Assembly (NCBI GenBank): GCA_023245955.1
Contig: JAHFJI010000004.1
Location: 1 to 35,243, forward strand
Source of the DNA: Candidatus Doudnabacteria bacterium
GTDB taxonomy: Bacteria; Patescibacteriota; Doudnabacteria; UBA920
Length of the DNA: 35,243 bases
Reading direction: 5' to 3'
The translations under genes were made by a program, and so were the position numbers. This document shows positions 1 to 8,165 of this stretch, in pieces (position 1 is the first letter of the stretch; every line of letters starts with the position of its first letter). Below the pieces are notes generated by a model. It was not told the origin of the DNA and made no database searches. It saw only the letters and a program-made list of their open reading frames with translations.

Positions 1-29
1 AGCAGATTGCCGCACGGGAATAAAGCCGT

Positions 30-57
30 TTGACAGCTACAAAGCATGTGCTACGAT
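30..57 (+). promoter_or_regulatory. Promoter of the heptad-repeat gene
   Basis: A TTGACA box at 30-35 is followed after 16 nt by TACGAT at 52-57, about 20 nt before the ATG at 79. Read by eye from the sequence. Confidence 0.4.
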
Positions 58-78
58 ATCAATACTAATTGAAAAGAT

Positions 79-669
79 ATGGATAAAGAGCTACAACAAT
101 ATTTAGATACAAAATTTGCCAACATTCCCACCAAAACTGACTTTGATTTATTAAAATCAGATGTTGGAGTACTAAAGTCAGACGTTGGAGAGTTAAAATC
201 AGATGTCGGAAGTTTGAAAACTGATGTGGGAGTACTAAAGTCTGACTTTAGTGAATTAAAATCAGATGTTGGAGTACTAAAGTCAGACGTTGGAGAGTTA
301 AAATCAGATGTCGGAAGTTTGAAAACTGATGTTGTGGTACTAAAAACTGACGTTGGAGTACTAAAGTCTAATTTTGGGGTACTAAAGTCTGATATGGGGA
401 CACTAAAAACTGACGTTGGGGTACTAAAGTCTGATATGGGGACACTAAAAACTAATGTGTTTAGCCTACAGGAAGGATTCCAGAATCTAAACTTAAAAAT
501 AGACGGTATAGACACCCGACTAAAAGATGTGCAAGAAACTGTACATGAAGTTAACAAGCGTGATCTAGAAGACAGCAACGCTTTTGCAAAAACAGCCGTG
601 AATCACGACGAACGCATTACAAAAATAGAAATAGATATGAAAGCTTTAAAACTGGAACGAGTCATATAG
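79..669 (+). CDS. Heptad-repeat coiled-coil protein, 196 aa
   Basis: Hypothetical soluble protein with no signal peptide or membrane segment. Residues about 24-125 are a run of near-perfect seven-residue units of the type LKSDVGV / LKTDVGV, with leucine at a fixed position, so a long regular coiled coil or solenoid-like rod is expected. The C-terminal 70 residues (around IDGIDTRLKDVQETVHEVN) are a less regular helical region also in heptad phase. Family members are usually annotated only as hypothetical or as t-SNARE/apolipoprotein-like coiled coils. The opposite-strand frame 51-578 is also open, but only because of the repeat, and it is not a gene. A strong terminator follows at 691-717, so the gene is a single transcription unit. 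Function unknown; a structural or scaffolding role is inference. Confidence 0.8.
   Translation: MDKELQQYLDTKFANIPTKTDFDLLKSDVGVLKSDVGELKSDVGSLKTDVGVLKSDFSELKSDVGVLKSDVGELKSDVGSLKTDVVVLKTDVGVLKSNFGVLKSDMGTLKTDVGVLKSDMGTLKTNVFSLQEGFQNLNLKIDGIDTRLKDVQETVHEVNKRDLEDSNAFAKTAVNHDERITKIEIDMKALKLERVI
148..455 (+). repeat. 21-nt tandem repeats encoding heptads
   Basis: Imperfect tandem copies of a 21-nt unit (for example ttaaaatcagatgttggag with its variants) encode the heptads of the 79-669 protein. A 105-nt block, five units long, appears twice almost unchanged (roughly 157-256 and 262-350). This indicates expansion by unequal recombination or slippage. Confidence 0.85.
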
Positions 670-690
670 CCAAAAGCTTTTCATAAAAAC

Positions 691-717
691 AAAGACCACT
701 ACCCAGTGGTCTTTTTT
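691..717 (+). terminator. Rho-independent terminator
   Basis: AAGACCACT and AGTGGTCTT form a 9-bp stem with a short loop, followed by a run of T. It closes the heptad-repeat gene. Confidence 0.85.
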
Positions 718-728
718 CTTGCCTGCCA

Positions 729-757
729 TTGACGAGAGAGAGAGAATTGGCTACCAT
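729..757 (+). promoter_or_regulatory. Promoter of the 70-aa gene
   Basis: TTGACG (729-734), 17 nt, TACCAT (752-757). The spacer contains an AG dinucleotide run. The resulting 5' UTR of about 65 nt carries a Shine-Dalgarno before the ATG at 830. Confidence 0.4.
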
Positions 758-829
758 GTAATGTCATGCTTCTCAACCTCTGGTTGATAGTTTTGCATGA
801 CAAAAACCATTTCACAAGGAGAAAAAACA

Positions 830-1042
830 ATGGCAGAAAAAACCTGGTCACCGGAAGAGCAAAAGCAGCTCTTCCGAAAGCTCGGATTAAATCCCGACCG
901 CTGGGATCCGCACAACAACAAAATTGTAGCGGAATTTGGAAAGGTGGCGATAGCCGCCCAGATATCAGGCAAAGATGCCCAAGGGGGATGGCTGACGAAC
1001 GACGACCTAGAGCTGTTGCATGTAATCACTGGACGAGGCTAA
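830..1042 (+). CDS. Small hypothetical protein, 70 aa
   Basis: Starts MAEKTWSPEEQKQLFRKLGL and contains the phrase KDAQGGWLTNDDLELLHVI. I do not recognise the family. The ATG at 830 is preferred over an in-frame ATG at 797 because a clear AAGGAG lies 8 nt upstream of it, whereas the upstream codons look like untranslated leader. It has its own promoter (729-757) and a strong terminator (1061-1096), so it is monocistronic. The composition is more GC-rich and the SD stronger than in most genes here, which are mainly leaderless; it shares this with 18477-18869. That could mean foreign origin or high expression (inference). Confidence 0.6.
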   Translation: MAEKTWSPEEQKQLFRKLGLNPDRWDPHNNKIVAEFGKVAIAAQISGKDAQGGWLTNDDLELLHVITGRG

Positions 1043-1060
1043 TCCACAAGACAACCAAAA

Positions 1061-1096
1061 GGGAATTTCAGACTCGCGCTGGAATTCCCTTTTTCT
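1061..1096. terminator. Bidirectional terminator
   Basis: GGGAATTTCAG pairs with CTGGAATTCCC (11 bp with one G-U), with TTTTT on the right and AAAA on the left. It can therefore stop both the rightward 70-aa gene and the leftward gene ending at 1109. Confidence 0.75.
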
Positions 1097-1108
1097 ATAG
1101 CCTATTCC

Positions 1109-1648
1109 CTACTTTTGCTCTTTAATCTTTTCTATTTCTTCTATGAGCTTGGCTAGTGTAACTTCTATTTTGTTAAGTGACTCTAGGTGTACGCGGTTAC
1201 TGTGTTGCTCTGAAGTTTCACCCTCGGCAAAGGTTCCCACATCTTCTTGAATTTCATCTACGTCTTTTTGTACTTCGTCTATGTCTGCCTGAATTTCATC
1301 TACATCTTTTTGTACTTCTTCCACATCTTCGGCAATCTCCCCCACGTCCTCTTGTACTTCATCTATATCTTTTTGAATCTCGTCTATGTCTTCTTCCACT
1401 TCTTCCAAGCTCTGAGTGTTGCGATTCACAGTCATTTGAATAAAAATTGCTAGGTAAATGGCTTCTAGCGAGACAACTGTAGTAAGTACCAACAACATCT
1501 GCTCAAATGGCACACCAAAAAACACCGCTATAAAACACAGTGCAAATAACAGTGTGTGCGCTACCAAAGATGATATAGACCCAACCCAGTTGGTAAAGCC
1601 TATAGCTAATCTCTCAAATTTTGATTCTGGCCTTACTTGTTTAACCAT
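1109..1648 (-). CDS. DUF1003 / low-affinity iron permease-like membrane protein with coiled-coil tail
   Basis: 179 aa. The N-terminal 75 residues hold two hydrophobic helices: a segment around SLVAHTLLFALCFIAVFF, and LLVLTTVVSLEAIYLAIFIQM followed by NR. This layout and the closing 'IFIQMTVNRNTQ' resemble DUF1003 and low-affinity iron permease proteins. Residues about 80-145 are a striking acidic seven-residue repeat (DEVQKDV, DEIQEDV and variants), a long cytoplasmic coiled coil that is not part of the usual family architecture. SD-like GGAAAGGTG precedes the ATG. A long, structured 5' leader (1669-1802) suggests post-initiation control. Family placement is moderate; transport activity is not shown. 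Confidence 0.65.
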   Translation of the reverse strand: MVKQVRPESKFERLAIGFTNWVGSISSLVAHTLLFALCFIAVFFGVPFEQMLLVLTTVVSLEAIYLAIFIQMTVNRNTQSLEEVEEDIDEIQKDIDEVQEDVGEIAEDVEEVQKDVDEIQADIDEVQKDVDEIQEDVGTFAEGETSEQHSNRVHLESLNKIEVTLAKLIEEIEKIKEQK

Positions 1649-1668
1649 ATGTCACCTTTCCCTAGTCA

Positions 1669-1837
1669 GCACACAAAAACCCAGTAAGCATTTGTTAATC
1701 TTACTGTGTGCATGTTGCACTACCACTCATCCTAAGCGTGTGCAAAGTATCTCTAATCTATTCCACGAAATGCTTTGCTCCGACTAGCATGTGTATTAAT
1801 TTAAGTTAATTATATCATAATACAAGCATATTGTAAA
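1669..1837 (-). promoter_or_regulatory. Promoter and structured 5' leader with an internal terminator
   Basis: Reading the minus strand, TTTACA (1837-1832), 17 nt, TATAAT (1814-1809) form a good promoter. The transcript would begin near 1802, about 150 nt before the ATG of the membrane protein ending at 1109. Inside this leader CAGTAAG (1706-1700) and CTTACTG (1688-1682) form a perfect 7-bp stem, followed by GGTTTTTG. That is an intrinsic terminator in front of the gene. GCAAAG/CTTTGC can close a further upstream stem. This is the layout of an attenuator, a riboswitch or a terminated small RNA. I recognise no known riboswitch class. Confidence 0.5.
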
Positions 1838-1977
1838 GAGTAAAAAGTTGCCGATAGACGCTCGCTACTTCTTACAGACGCGAATCACGTCCGCGTGTCT
1901 GAGCCGGATGGAATAAATAACTATCCTTCAGTGTCAACTCCATACATTATACGTTAGTAAATTAAGACTTTTTTATA

Positions 1978-1983
1978 TATACT
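1978..1983 (+). promoter_or_regulatory. -10 box directly before dus
   Basis: TATACT lies 7 nt upstream of the ATG at 1991, so transcription would begin at or next to the start codon. There is no Shine-Dalgarno. Confidence 0.45.
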
Positions 1984-1990
1984 TAGACCT

Positions 1991-2962
1991 ATGAACCGAG
2001 GATTTTGGGATACTTTACCAAAACCATTTTTTGTACTTGCTCCCATGTACGACGTTACAGACGTCGCTTTTAGGCATGTGGTCTCTGCCTGTGGCGCACC
2101 AGACGTGTACGTTACGGAATTTGTTTCTAGCGATGGACTAAGTAGTCCCGTGGGCAGGGAACACCTCATGCATCATCTATTAAAAGAGGAAACAAACACC
2201 CCCCTAGTTGCACAAATCTTTGGAGCGCACCCAGAAAAATTCACCGAGACCGCAAAGCTCGTAGCAAGTCTGGGGTTCCAAGGCATAGACATAAACATGG
2301 GTTGCCCGGACAAAAATATTATCAAAGGTGGCTCGTGTGCCGCCCTTTTCAAAACTCCAGAACTTGCCAGAGAAATTATTGAAGCCACTAAAGCAGGAGG
2401 AGGTAATTTGCCAGTATCAGTCAAAATCCGCATTGGCGATACACGCATAGACTGGGAAAACTGGATAGCAACTTTACTCAAAGCCAAACCCGCAGTTATA
2501 AGCGTCCACCTGCGCACCCGTAAAGAAATGTCCAAAGTCCCCGCCCACTGGGAACTCATGAGCGACATCGTCACTATGATACGACGTAGTATTATAGTGG
2601 ATGACCAACCACTCATAATTGGCAATGGCGATGTGCTCACTCTGCAAGATGCCAAACAAAAAGTTAGAGATACTGGGTGCGACGGCGTTATGATTGGTCG
2701 AGGTATTTTCCAAAACCCTTGGACTTTTGTAGAGGATGTCCCTCTATCTCACTCACTAGAAAAAAAAGCAGAGCTGCTACTATTACACGCTAGGACATAC
2801 GAAAAGTATTTTGCTGGCATAAAACCCTTCGAGCCACTCAAGCGCTTTTATAAAATTTACATAAATGGTTTTGATGGTGCTTCAGAACTCCGCGAAGAGT
2901 TGTATGCAGCGACTAGCAGTACACAAATAGAAGAAATCCTCAAAGCGCATAAGCTGTTATAA
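1991..2962 (+). CDS. dus: tRNA-dihydrouridine synthase
   Basis: 323-aa FMN-dependent enzyme that reduces uridines in the tRNA D-loop with NADPH. Family marks are the N-terminal LAPMYDVTDVAFR, the VAQIFGAHPEKF strand, the catalytic-cysteine region DINMGCPDKNIIKGGSCAAL, HLRTRKEMSKVPAHW, the phosphate-binding IGNGDV and the GVMIGRGIFQNPW motif. Length is normal for DusA/B-type proteins; it cannot be assigned to a Dus subgroup by eye. The start is the ATG 7 nt behind a TATACT box. The ABC transporter begins 23 nt downstream and may be co-transcribed, although a TAAAAT box also precedes it. Confidence 0.92.
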   Translation: MNRGFWDTLPKPFFVLAPMYDVTDVAFRHVVSACGAPDVYVTEFVSSDGLSSPVGREHLMHHLLKEETNTPLVAQIFGAHPEKFTETAKLVASLGFQGIDINMGCPDKNIIKGGSCAALFKTPELAREIIEATKAGGGNLPVSVKIRIGDTRIDWENWIATLLKAKPAVISVHLRTRKEMSKVPAHWELMSDIVTMIRRSIIVDDQPLIIGNGDVLTLQDAKQKVRDTGCDGVMIGRGIFQNPWTFVEDVPLSHSLEKKAELLLLHARTYEKYFAGIKPFEPLKRFYKIYINGFDGASELREELYAATSSTQIEEILKAHKLL

Positions 2963-2985
2963 CGCAACCAACTAAAATACTACCT

Positions 2986-4770
2986 ATGCCTAAATTTGCA
3001 AACCCAGACGAAAAGCCAATAGGTTACTCCACCTGGCAACTATTCAAAGACACATGGCAGCGCACAAGGCCATACCGTGGTCAATTTTTTATTGCAAGTC
3101 TTTTCCGTTTAATCGCAGATACAGTATGGCTCTACCCAAGTTACGGACTGGCCAGCCTCATAAATATTCTTACGCATGCACAAGCAAACCAAGCCCTAGC
3201 CGCGCACCAAGCCTGGAAAGTAGTTTGGCTATGGAGCATAGCTGTAGTTATTAGGTTTAGCTGCATGTTCTTATCCAGGAAAATTGGTCTTGGAGTCGCA
3301 TCCAGGGTGAACATAGACACAGAAGTAGCGGCGCTACGGCATCTGTTTAAAATAGATATAGATTGGCATGAACGTGAAAACTCTGGCAACAAAATAAAAC
3401 GCATCCAGAGTGGTGCCGGTAATTTTGATAGAGTCATACAAATCTGGTTCATGAATGTTATAGAAATTTGTGTAAACTTTATAGGTATGACGTTTATTAT
3501 AGCCAAATTTAATTTGCTTACTGGAGCAGTCATGATATCTTTTGCCATAACCTACTTTGCTATTTCACGACTACTTACCCCCTGGGCAGCGAGAAGCGCC
3601 TACGCGGTAAATGCTCAAGAGGAAATCATGACTGGCTTAGAGTTCCAGGCGGTAAGCAACATACGCACGGTAAAAGTGCTTGCCATGGGCGACTCCCTCA
3701 TGAAAACTCTACATGGACAAGCAGAAGCACTATACCTAAAAATTAAACAGCGCATTTTTCGCTTCCAGTCTCGCGCCAATATATTACCTGTATGGGCACA
3801 CATAGTACGCACATGTGCAATAATATACGTCATTCACGGCGTACTAAACGGTCAGTTTGAAGTTGGTTTTCTGTTCCTGTTTAGTAGCTATTTTAGCACC
3901 ATTTGGCAATCAATTAGCGAGCTTTCGGATGTATCTCAGGACATTGTAATTGCACGTTACACAATAGTACGTATGAATCATATCCTAGAAGTACCAATCA
4001 CCATAGAGGACAATACGGGTAAAGAACTTTTTTCTACAGATTGGAAAGAGATAACTCTAGACAAACTCAACTTTGGCTACAACGACAATACGGTTCTAAA
4101 CAATATTTCGTTTTCTATCCAAAGAGGAGAAAAAGTTGGTATAGTCGGGCTTTCGGGCGCAGGTAAATCTACACTGTTTAAACTTCTGTTAAAAGAATAC
4201 GAGAGTTTTTCTGGTAGCATAAAGTTTGATAAGCAAAATATTCAAGATATCCAAAAGTCTGATTACTTTGAGCACGTTGCGGTAGTGCTACAAGAAACCG
4301 AAGTTTTTAACTTTTCGCTAAGAGACAATGTAACCATTGCCAATGCTGCCGAAAAGGATAACCAAGAACTACTGGACCAGTCTTTAGCAATTGCCCATGT
4401 TAAAGACTTCCTGCACAAGCTGCCAGATGGCATGGACACAGTAATCGGCGAAAAAGGTGTAAAACTTTCTGGCGGAGAAAAACAGCGCGTAGGGATTGCC
4501 CGTGCTATATTTAAACAGCCCCAGATTCTACTGATGGACGAGGCAACCTCTCACTTAGATCTAGAATCCGAAGAAAAGATACGTGACTCTCTACACAAGT
4601 TTTTTGAAAATGTTACAGCCATCGTCATCGCCCATCGCCTCACGACTATAAAAGAAATGGATAAGATATTGGTGATAGAAGATGGTAAACTTATAGAACA
4701 AGGAAACTTTGACCAACTCTACAAACAAAAGGGGCGTTTCTTTGAACTATGGGAGAAGCAAAAACTATAA
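2986..4770 (+). CDS. ABC transporter, fused permease and ATPase (MsbA/exporter type)
   Basis: 594 aa. The N-terminal half (about 1-330) has six predicted membrane helices of an ABC exporter half-transporter. The C-terminal half (about 350-590) is the nucleotide-binding domain with Walker A GLSGAGKST, signature LSGGEKQR, Walker B ILLMDEATSHLD and the H-loop IVIAHRLTT. It should work as a homodimer in the cytoplasmic membrane, exporting a lipid, peptide or drug; the substrate cannot be read from the sequence. TAAAAT lies 7 nt before the ATG, again a leaderless-type start, while the short gap to dus also permits an operon. Confidence 0.92.
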   Translation: MPKFANPDEKPIGYSTWQLFKDTWQRTRPYRGQFFIASLFRLIADTVWLYPSYGLASLINILTHAQANQALAAHQAWKVVWLWSIAVVIRFSCMFLSRKIGLGVASRVNIDTEVAALRHLFKIDIDWHERENSGNKIKRIQSGAGNFDRVIQIWFMNVIEICVNFIGMTFIIAKFNLLTGAVMISFAITYFAISRLLTPWAARSAYAVNAQEEIMTGLEFQAVSNIRTVKVLAMGDSLMKTLHGQAEALYLKIKQRIFRFQSRANILPVWAHIVRTCAIIYVIHGVLNGQFEVGFLFLFSSYFSTIWQSISELSDVSQDIVIARYTIVRMNHILEVPITIEDNTGKELFSTDWKEITLDKLNFGYNDNTVLNNISFSIQRGEKVGIVGLSGAGKSTLFKLLLKEYESFSGSIKFDKQNIQDIQKSDYFEHVAVVLQETEVFNFSLRDNVTIANAAEKDNQELLDQSLAIAHVKDFLHKLPDGMDTVIGEKGVKLSGGEKQRVGIARAIFKQPQILLMDEATSHLDLESEEKIRDSLHKFFENVTAIVIAHRLTTIKEMDKILVIEDGKLIEQGNFDQLYKQKGRFFELWEKQKL

Positions 4771-4936
4771 ACTAAGTCATTATGCCCAGCAAGGCTTCTT
4801 TGCACAGGCGGGTTGTGGGCAAGATTGTATAAATTGTTGAATACTCTGGGGGGTTAAATATTATTATTAGATTTATTTAATCGCAATGTTACTTTGGTCG
4901 CTAAGCCAAAATAATTGCAAAAAAGTCTTAACGGGT

Positions 4937-5509
4937 ATGAAAATAACATCGGCGGAGTTTAAGAAAGGTTTAACAGGAGAAGATAGTATACTCACAGACG
5001 GCATACCACAAGTGGCCTTCATTGGTCGTTCCAACGTAGGTAAGTCTAGCGTAATAAATACCCTAGTAGGTATGCGTGATTTGGCGCACTCAAGCCAAAG
5101 ACCCGGCAAAACCCGCGAAGTAAACTTCTTTTTAATTAACAAATCATTTTACCTAGTAGACCTACCAGGCTATGGCTACGCCGAAGGTTCCTGGGCCAAG
5201 CGAGATGAGATCATTGCGCTAATTCACTGGTATCTGCAGCACCCAGACACAGATCTTCAGAAAGTAGTTCTCATAATAGACGCCAAAGTAGGCCTTACAG
5301 ATAATGACCGGAGCATGTTGGATCTGCTAGAAGTAGAACGAAGGCCAGTAGTGGTACTGGCAAATAAAATAGATAAAGTTAAGCCCCAAGAACTTAAAAA
5401 GCAACTGGCGCATATTGAAGCTGAAATAGGCACACACAAACTTATCCCCTACTCCGCCGAAAAGAAACTGGGTATAGGCGCGCTCACAGATGAAATGTTG
5501 AAGAAATAA
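4937..5509 (+). CDS. engB: Ribosome-biogenesis GTPase EngB (YihA/YsxC)
   Basis: 190 aa, normal for the family. The start at 4937 gives MKITSAEFKKG, the typical EngB N-terminus; an upstream in-frame ATG at 4886 would add 17 atypical residues. GTPase motifs in order: G1 GRSNVGKSS, the switch-I threonine in PGKTREVNFF, G3 DLPGYGYA, G4 ANKIDK and G5 YSAEKK. EngB acts in large-subunit assembly and is usually essential. The upstream gap of 166 bp after the ABC transporter contains a GCCCA/TGGGC stem-loop near 4783-4822 but no convincing terminator. Confidence 0.93.
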   Translation: MKITSAEFKKGLTGEDSILTDGIPQVAFIGRSNVGKSSVINTLVGMRDLAHSSQRPGKTREVNFFLINKSFYLVDLPGYGYAEGSWAKRDEIIALIHWYLQHPDTDLQKVVLIIDAKVGLTDNDRSMLDLLEVERRPVVVLANKIDKVKPQELKKQLAHIEAEIGTHKLIPYSAEKKLGIGALTDEMLKK

Positions 5510-5511
5510 AC

Positions 5512-5611
5512 AGTAATAAGTAAAGAGTAATTAGTAATAAGAGCCTATATCAATACGGATATTCCTATTGCTAAATCTTTACTCTTTACTTACTACTCCT
5601 TACTTATTACT
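5512..5611. repeat. Nested AT-rich inverted repeat between engB and the flavoprotein gene
   Basis: AGTAATAAGTAAAGAGTA (5512-5529) is the inverse of TACTCCTTACTTATTACT (5594-5611), 17 of 18 pairs. A second inverse copy, TACTCTTTACT (5580-5590), pairs perfectly with 5519-5529, so two alternative stems share one left arm. The right arm ends 2 nt before the ATG of the next gene. It may be a small inverted-repeat insertion or a regulatory hairpin. Confidence 0.7.
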
Positions 5612-5613
5612 AA

Positions 5614-6882
5614 ATGACATACGACACAATCGTTATAGGTGGTGGACCAGCGGGCATGATAGCAGCAGGCCGGGCAGCTGAGCTTGGCGCTCGCGTTTTG
5701 CTCTTGGAGAAAAATGCCAAACTGGGTAAAAAGCTGCTCATCACTGGTGGTGGTAGGTGCAATATTACCAATGCCGAACTAGATGTACGAAAAATGGTTG
5801 CTAAATACGGACCAAAGGGCAAAGCCTTGTTCGGCTCTTTTAGTCGCTTTGGCGTAACTGAGACGCTAGAATTTTTCCACGCGCATGGACTCCCCACAAA
5901 AGTGGAAGCAGAAAAACGTGCGTTTCCACAAAGTAATAAAGCCGAAGACGTATGGAAAACACTTGTGCAATATTTGAAAGACGGCAAGGTTGCCATTCAA
6001 TACAACTCACCTGTTTCTGGCATTCAAACTAATGACGGCAAAGTTACTGGCATACGGGTAGGCAATAAAATCCTCACCGCAAAAAACTATATTATAGCCA
6101 CCGGTGGAAAATCTCGCCCAGAAACAGGCTCTACAGGTGAAGGCTTTGCGTGGATGCGTAATATTGGCCACAAGGTAGAAGAGCAGGAGGCAGTACTCGT
6201 ACCAGTTACTACACAGGAAAAATGGCAAAAAGACTTGTCTGGCCTAAGTTTTACAAGTGCAAAATTAACCATACTGCAAGATGGTAAAAAGTTAGAAAGT
6301 AAAACCGATAAACTCCTGTTTACCCACTTTGGACTTAGCGGTCCACTCGTGCTAAACATGAGCAAAAACATCCGGGAGCTTTTTACCTACGCGCCAGTAA
6401 CATTAGAACTAGATTTGTTCCCAGAACTAGATGCAGTGACTTTAGATAAAAAAGTTTTGGGCGTACTTACGCAAGCCTTTAATAAAAAAATCCGCAACAA
6501 CTTAGGCGACCTAGTCCCACCAAAAATGATTTCCACTTTGCTTTCTCTGGTAAAAATAGACCCAGAAAAAACTTGTAACACAGTTACTAAAGCAGAGCGC
6601 GCAGAACTAGTTAAACATCTCAAAAGTCTTCGGCTTACCGTAACTGGATTCCTAGGTACAGACAAAGCCATTACCACTTCTGGTGGCGTAAGTCTGAAAG
6701 AAATAGACTTTAAAACAATGCGAAGTAAACTCTACAAAAACCTCTATCTTGCGGGTGACATTCTAGACTTTGACCGACCCTCCGGCGGTTTCTCCCTGCA
6801 AATTTGCTGGACCACCGGCTACCTTGCCGGCGACAACACACCACTCAAGCAAACGCTAACCCAACTCGAAGTAAACATATAA
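5614..6882 (+). CDS. HI0933/YhiN-family FAD-dependent oxidoreductase
   Basis: 422 aa. The N-terminus holds the dinucleotide-binding IVIGGGPAGMIAAGRA with a following acidic residue (LLEKN) and the family hallmark GKKLLITGGGRCNITN. Further motifs are ATGGKSRPETGSTGEG and the C-terminal FAD-binding stretch LYLAGDILDFDRPSGGFSLQICWTTG. Members are soluble flavoproteins often called aminoacetone oxidase or BaiN-like; the physiological substrate is poorly defined. The start lies directly behind the inverted repeat at 5512-5611. About 200 bp separate it from the next gene; a short open frame there (to 7058) was not accepted as a gene. Confidence 0.9.
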   Translation: MTYDTIVIGGGPAGMIAAGRAAELGARVLLLEKNAKLGKKLLITGGGRCNITNAELDVRKMVAKYGPKGKALFGSFSRFGVTETLEFFHAHGLPTKVEAEKRAFPQSNKAEDVWKTLVQYLKDGKVAIQYNSPVSGIQTNDGKVTGIRVGNKILTAKNYIIATGGKSRPETGSTGEGFAWMRNIGHKVEEQEAVLVPVTTQEKWQKDLSGLSFTSAKLTILQDGKKLESKTDKLLFTHFGLSGPLVLNMSKNIRELFTYAPVTLELDLFPELDAVTLDKKVLGVLTQAFNKKIRNNLGDLVPPKMISTLLSLVKIDPEKTCNTVTKAERAELVKHLKSLRLTVTGFLGTDKAITTSGGVSLKEIDFKTMRSKLYKNLYLAGDILDFDRPSGGFSLQICWTTGYLAGDNTPLKQTLTQLEVNI

Positions 6883-7083
6883 ACTGTAACTTGTATGCGC
6901 GTACTATTGAACTACTTACCAAAGGCTATCGCCAGAATAAGTTTGAAGATGAAGCGTATACGCGCGCGGGAAATATATATGGGAAGATTCAAAATTGGCT
7001 ACTTGTACGAAAAAAACAAGGTATTTTATATAACCCAAGCCTGGAAGACCTGAGATAAGAATGTTAAGCAAAATAGCAATAGC

Positions 7084-8088
7084 ATGAACACCATCACTCA
7101 ATGCTTTACAACTATTCTTACTGGTGCTGAGCCAGAAAGCAAGACTGTGGCAAGAAGCGTGCGCAAACTTGTGTTCGCGGCTAATCGTCCCAGGAACGAC
7201 CGCAGTGAAATTACACGCATAATAGAAACAGCTCCGGAGGTGTACGAGTCCATACAAGAAGAATGGCGCCAGGAGTATTTTGTAGTCGCCACCTCCATAC
7301 TTTATTTTTTAAAAGACGAAGCATTGCCCATAGAGCGTTTCTTCCCTTGGCATTTTCATCTTTTGCAACACCCCAGGGGTAATATTCGTCAGTCAGTAGT
7401 GCGCATGCTTAGTCACGATTTAGGGCCGTTGACTGTACACATACGCGTACCCGACTACACCACTATGCACATGGAGTTCACACCCGAGCACGCAGACGCG
7501 GTACTGTTTGACCTGTTTCAAAACTTACAGAACTTAGCCGAGGACTACTACAAGCCAACCTATAAAAGATATAAGTACGTGCAGTCATTGCCAATCGGGA
7601 CATATAAATCTGTACAATTAGTCCTCGGTTATATGGAAGATCTGTGTGGAAAAGCATATATTGCCCGCTTGCATAGTTCTGCGGTGGGTGCGGAAGTACT
7701 CACGCATAGACACGAACTTATTCAACAAATAGTACATGGCGGTGTACTGGCGCAGACAGAGTTTGCTCTGGCTCAAACAAGGGTAAAACAAATGCGTCAA
7801 GAATTTGAACTGGAAATGCAGTCAATGCTTGCAACAGTATTCCCCAAACTAAATATACAAACACTCATTACCAAAGTGTACGAAGGAACTATGAATCCAC
7901 ATACTGACCTGCAAACAGTATTACACCAAAACTTTAACCCTCGCACGCACTCTACCGAACAACGAGAAGCACTTTTGGATTTTATATCAACCATATGGAA
8001 CTTGTACCCCCATAAAGAACTAGAAGGCTACAGTCCTTATGAAATTGCGACAATGCATGAGATAGCGTCTCGTCATACATCAAAGTAG
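7084..8088 (+). CDS. Hypothetical protein, 334 aa
   Basis: No family recognised. The protein is soluble, mainly helical, and rich in histidine, tyrosine and arginine. A central region (about 125-190) carries LFDLFQNLQNLAEDYYKPTYKRYKY, and the C-terminus ends HKELEGYSPYEIATMHEIASRH. Repeated amphipathic helices around WHFHLLQHPRGNIRQSVVRMLSHDLG suggest a HEAT-like or helical-bundle fold (inference). It reads as a real gene because the frame is long, the codon composition matches its neighbours and no competing frame is open. It ends 77 bp before the next promoter. Confidence 0.7.
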   Translation: MNTITQCFTTILTGAEPESKTVARSVRKLVFAANRPRNDRSEITRIIETAPEVYESIQEEWRQEYFVVATSILYFLKDEALPIERFFPWHFHLLQHPRGNIRQSVVRMLSHDLGPLTVHIRVPDYTTMHMEFTPEHADAVLFDLFQNLQNLAEDYYKPTYKRYKYVQSLPIGTYKSVQLVLGYMEDLCGKAYIARLHSSAVGAEVLTHRHELIQQIVHGGVLAQTEFALAQTRVKQMRQEFELEMQSMLATVFPKLNIQTLITKVYEGTMNPHTDLQTVLHQNFNPRTHSTEQREALLDFISTIWNLYPHKELEGYSPYEIATMHEIASRHTSK

Positions 8089-8130
8089 AATCTATGGTCT
8101 TTTCGCGACAAAGAATGTACCAAAGAATGA

Positions 8131-8159
8131 TTGCAAAAACGCGGTAAAGATGCTATAAT
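8131..8159 (+). promoter_or_regulatory. Leaderless-type promoter
   Basis: TTGCAA (8131-8136), 17 nt, TATAAT (8154-8159), then 6 nt to the ATG at 8166. This is the clearest example in the window of a promoter placing the transcription start at the start codon. Confidence 0.65.
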
Positions 8160-8165
8160 TGAAAT

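Noticed and set aside
148-455. CRISPR-like regular repeats
   Set aside because: The 21-nt units are contiguous, lack spacers and encode in-frame heptads of a coiled-coil protein.
4771-4936. Riboswitch before engB
   Set aside because: Only a weak GCCCA/TGGGC stem and AT-rich sequence; no conserved motif could be seen.
6804-7058. 84-aa open frame after the flavoprotein gene
   Set aside because: It overlaps the end of that gene in another frame, has no start signal after the overlap, and the residual peptide is not recognisable.
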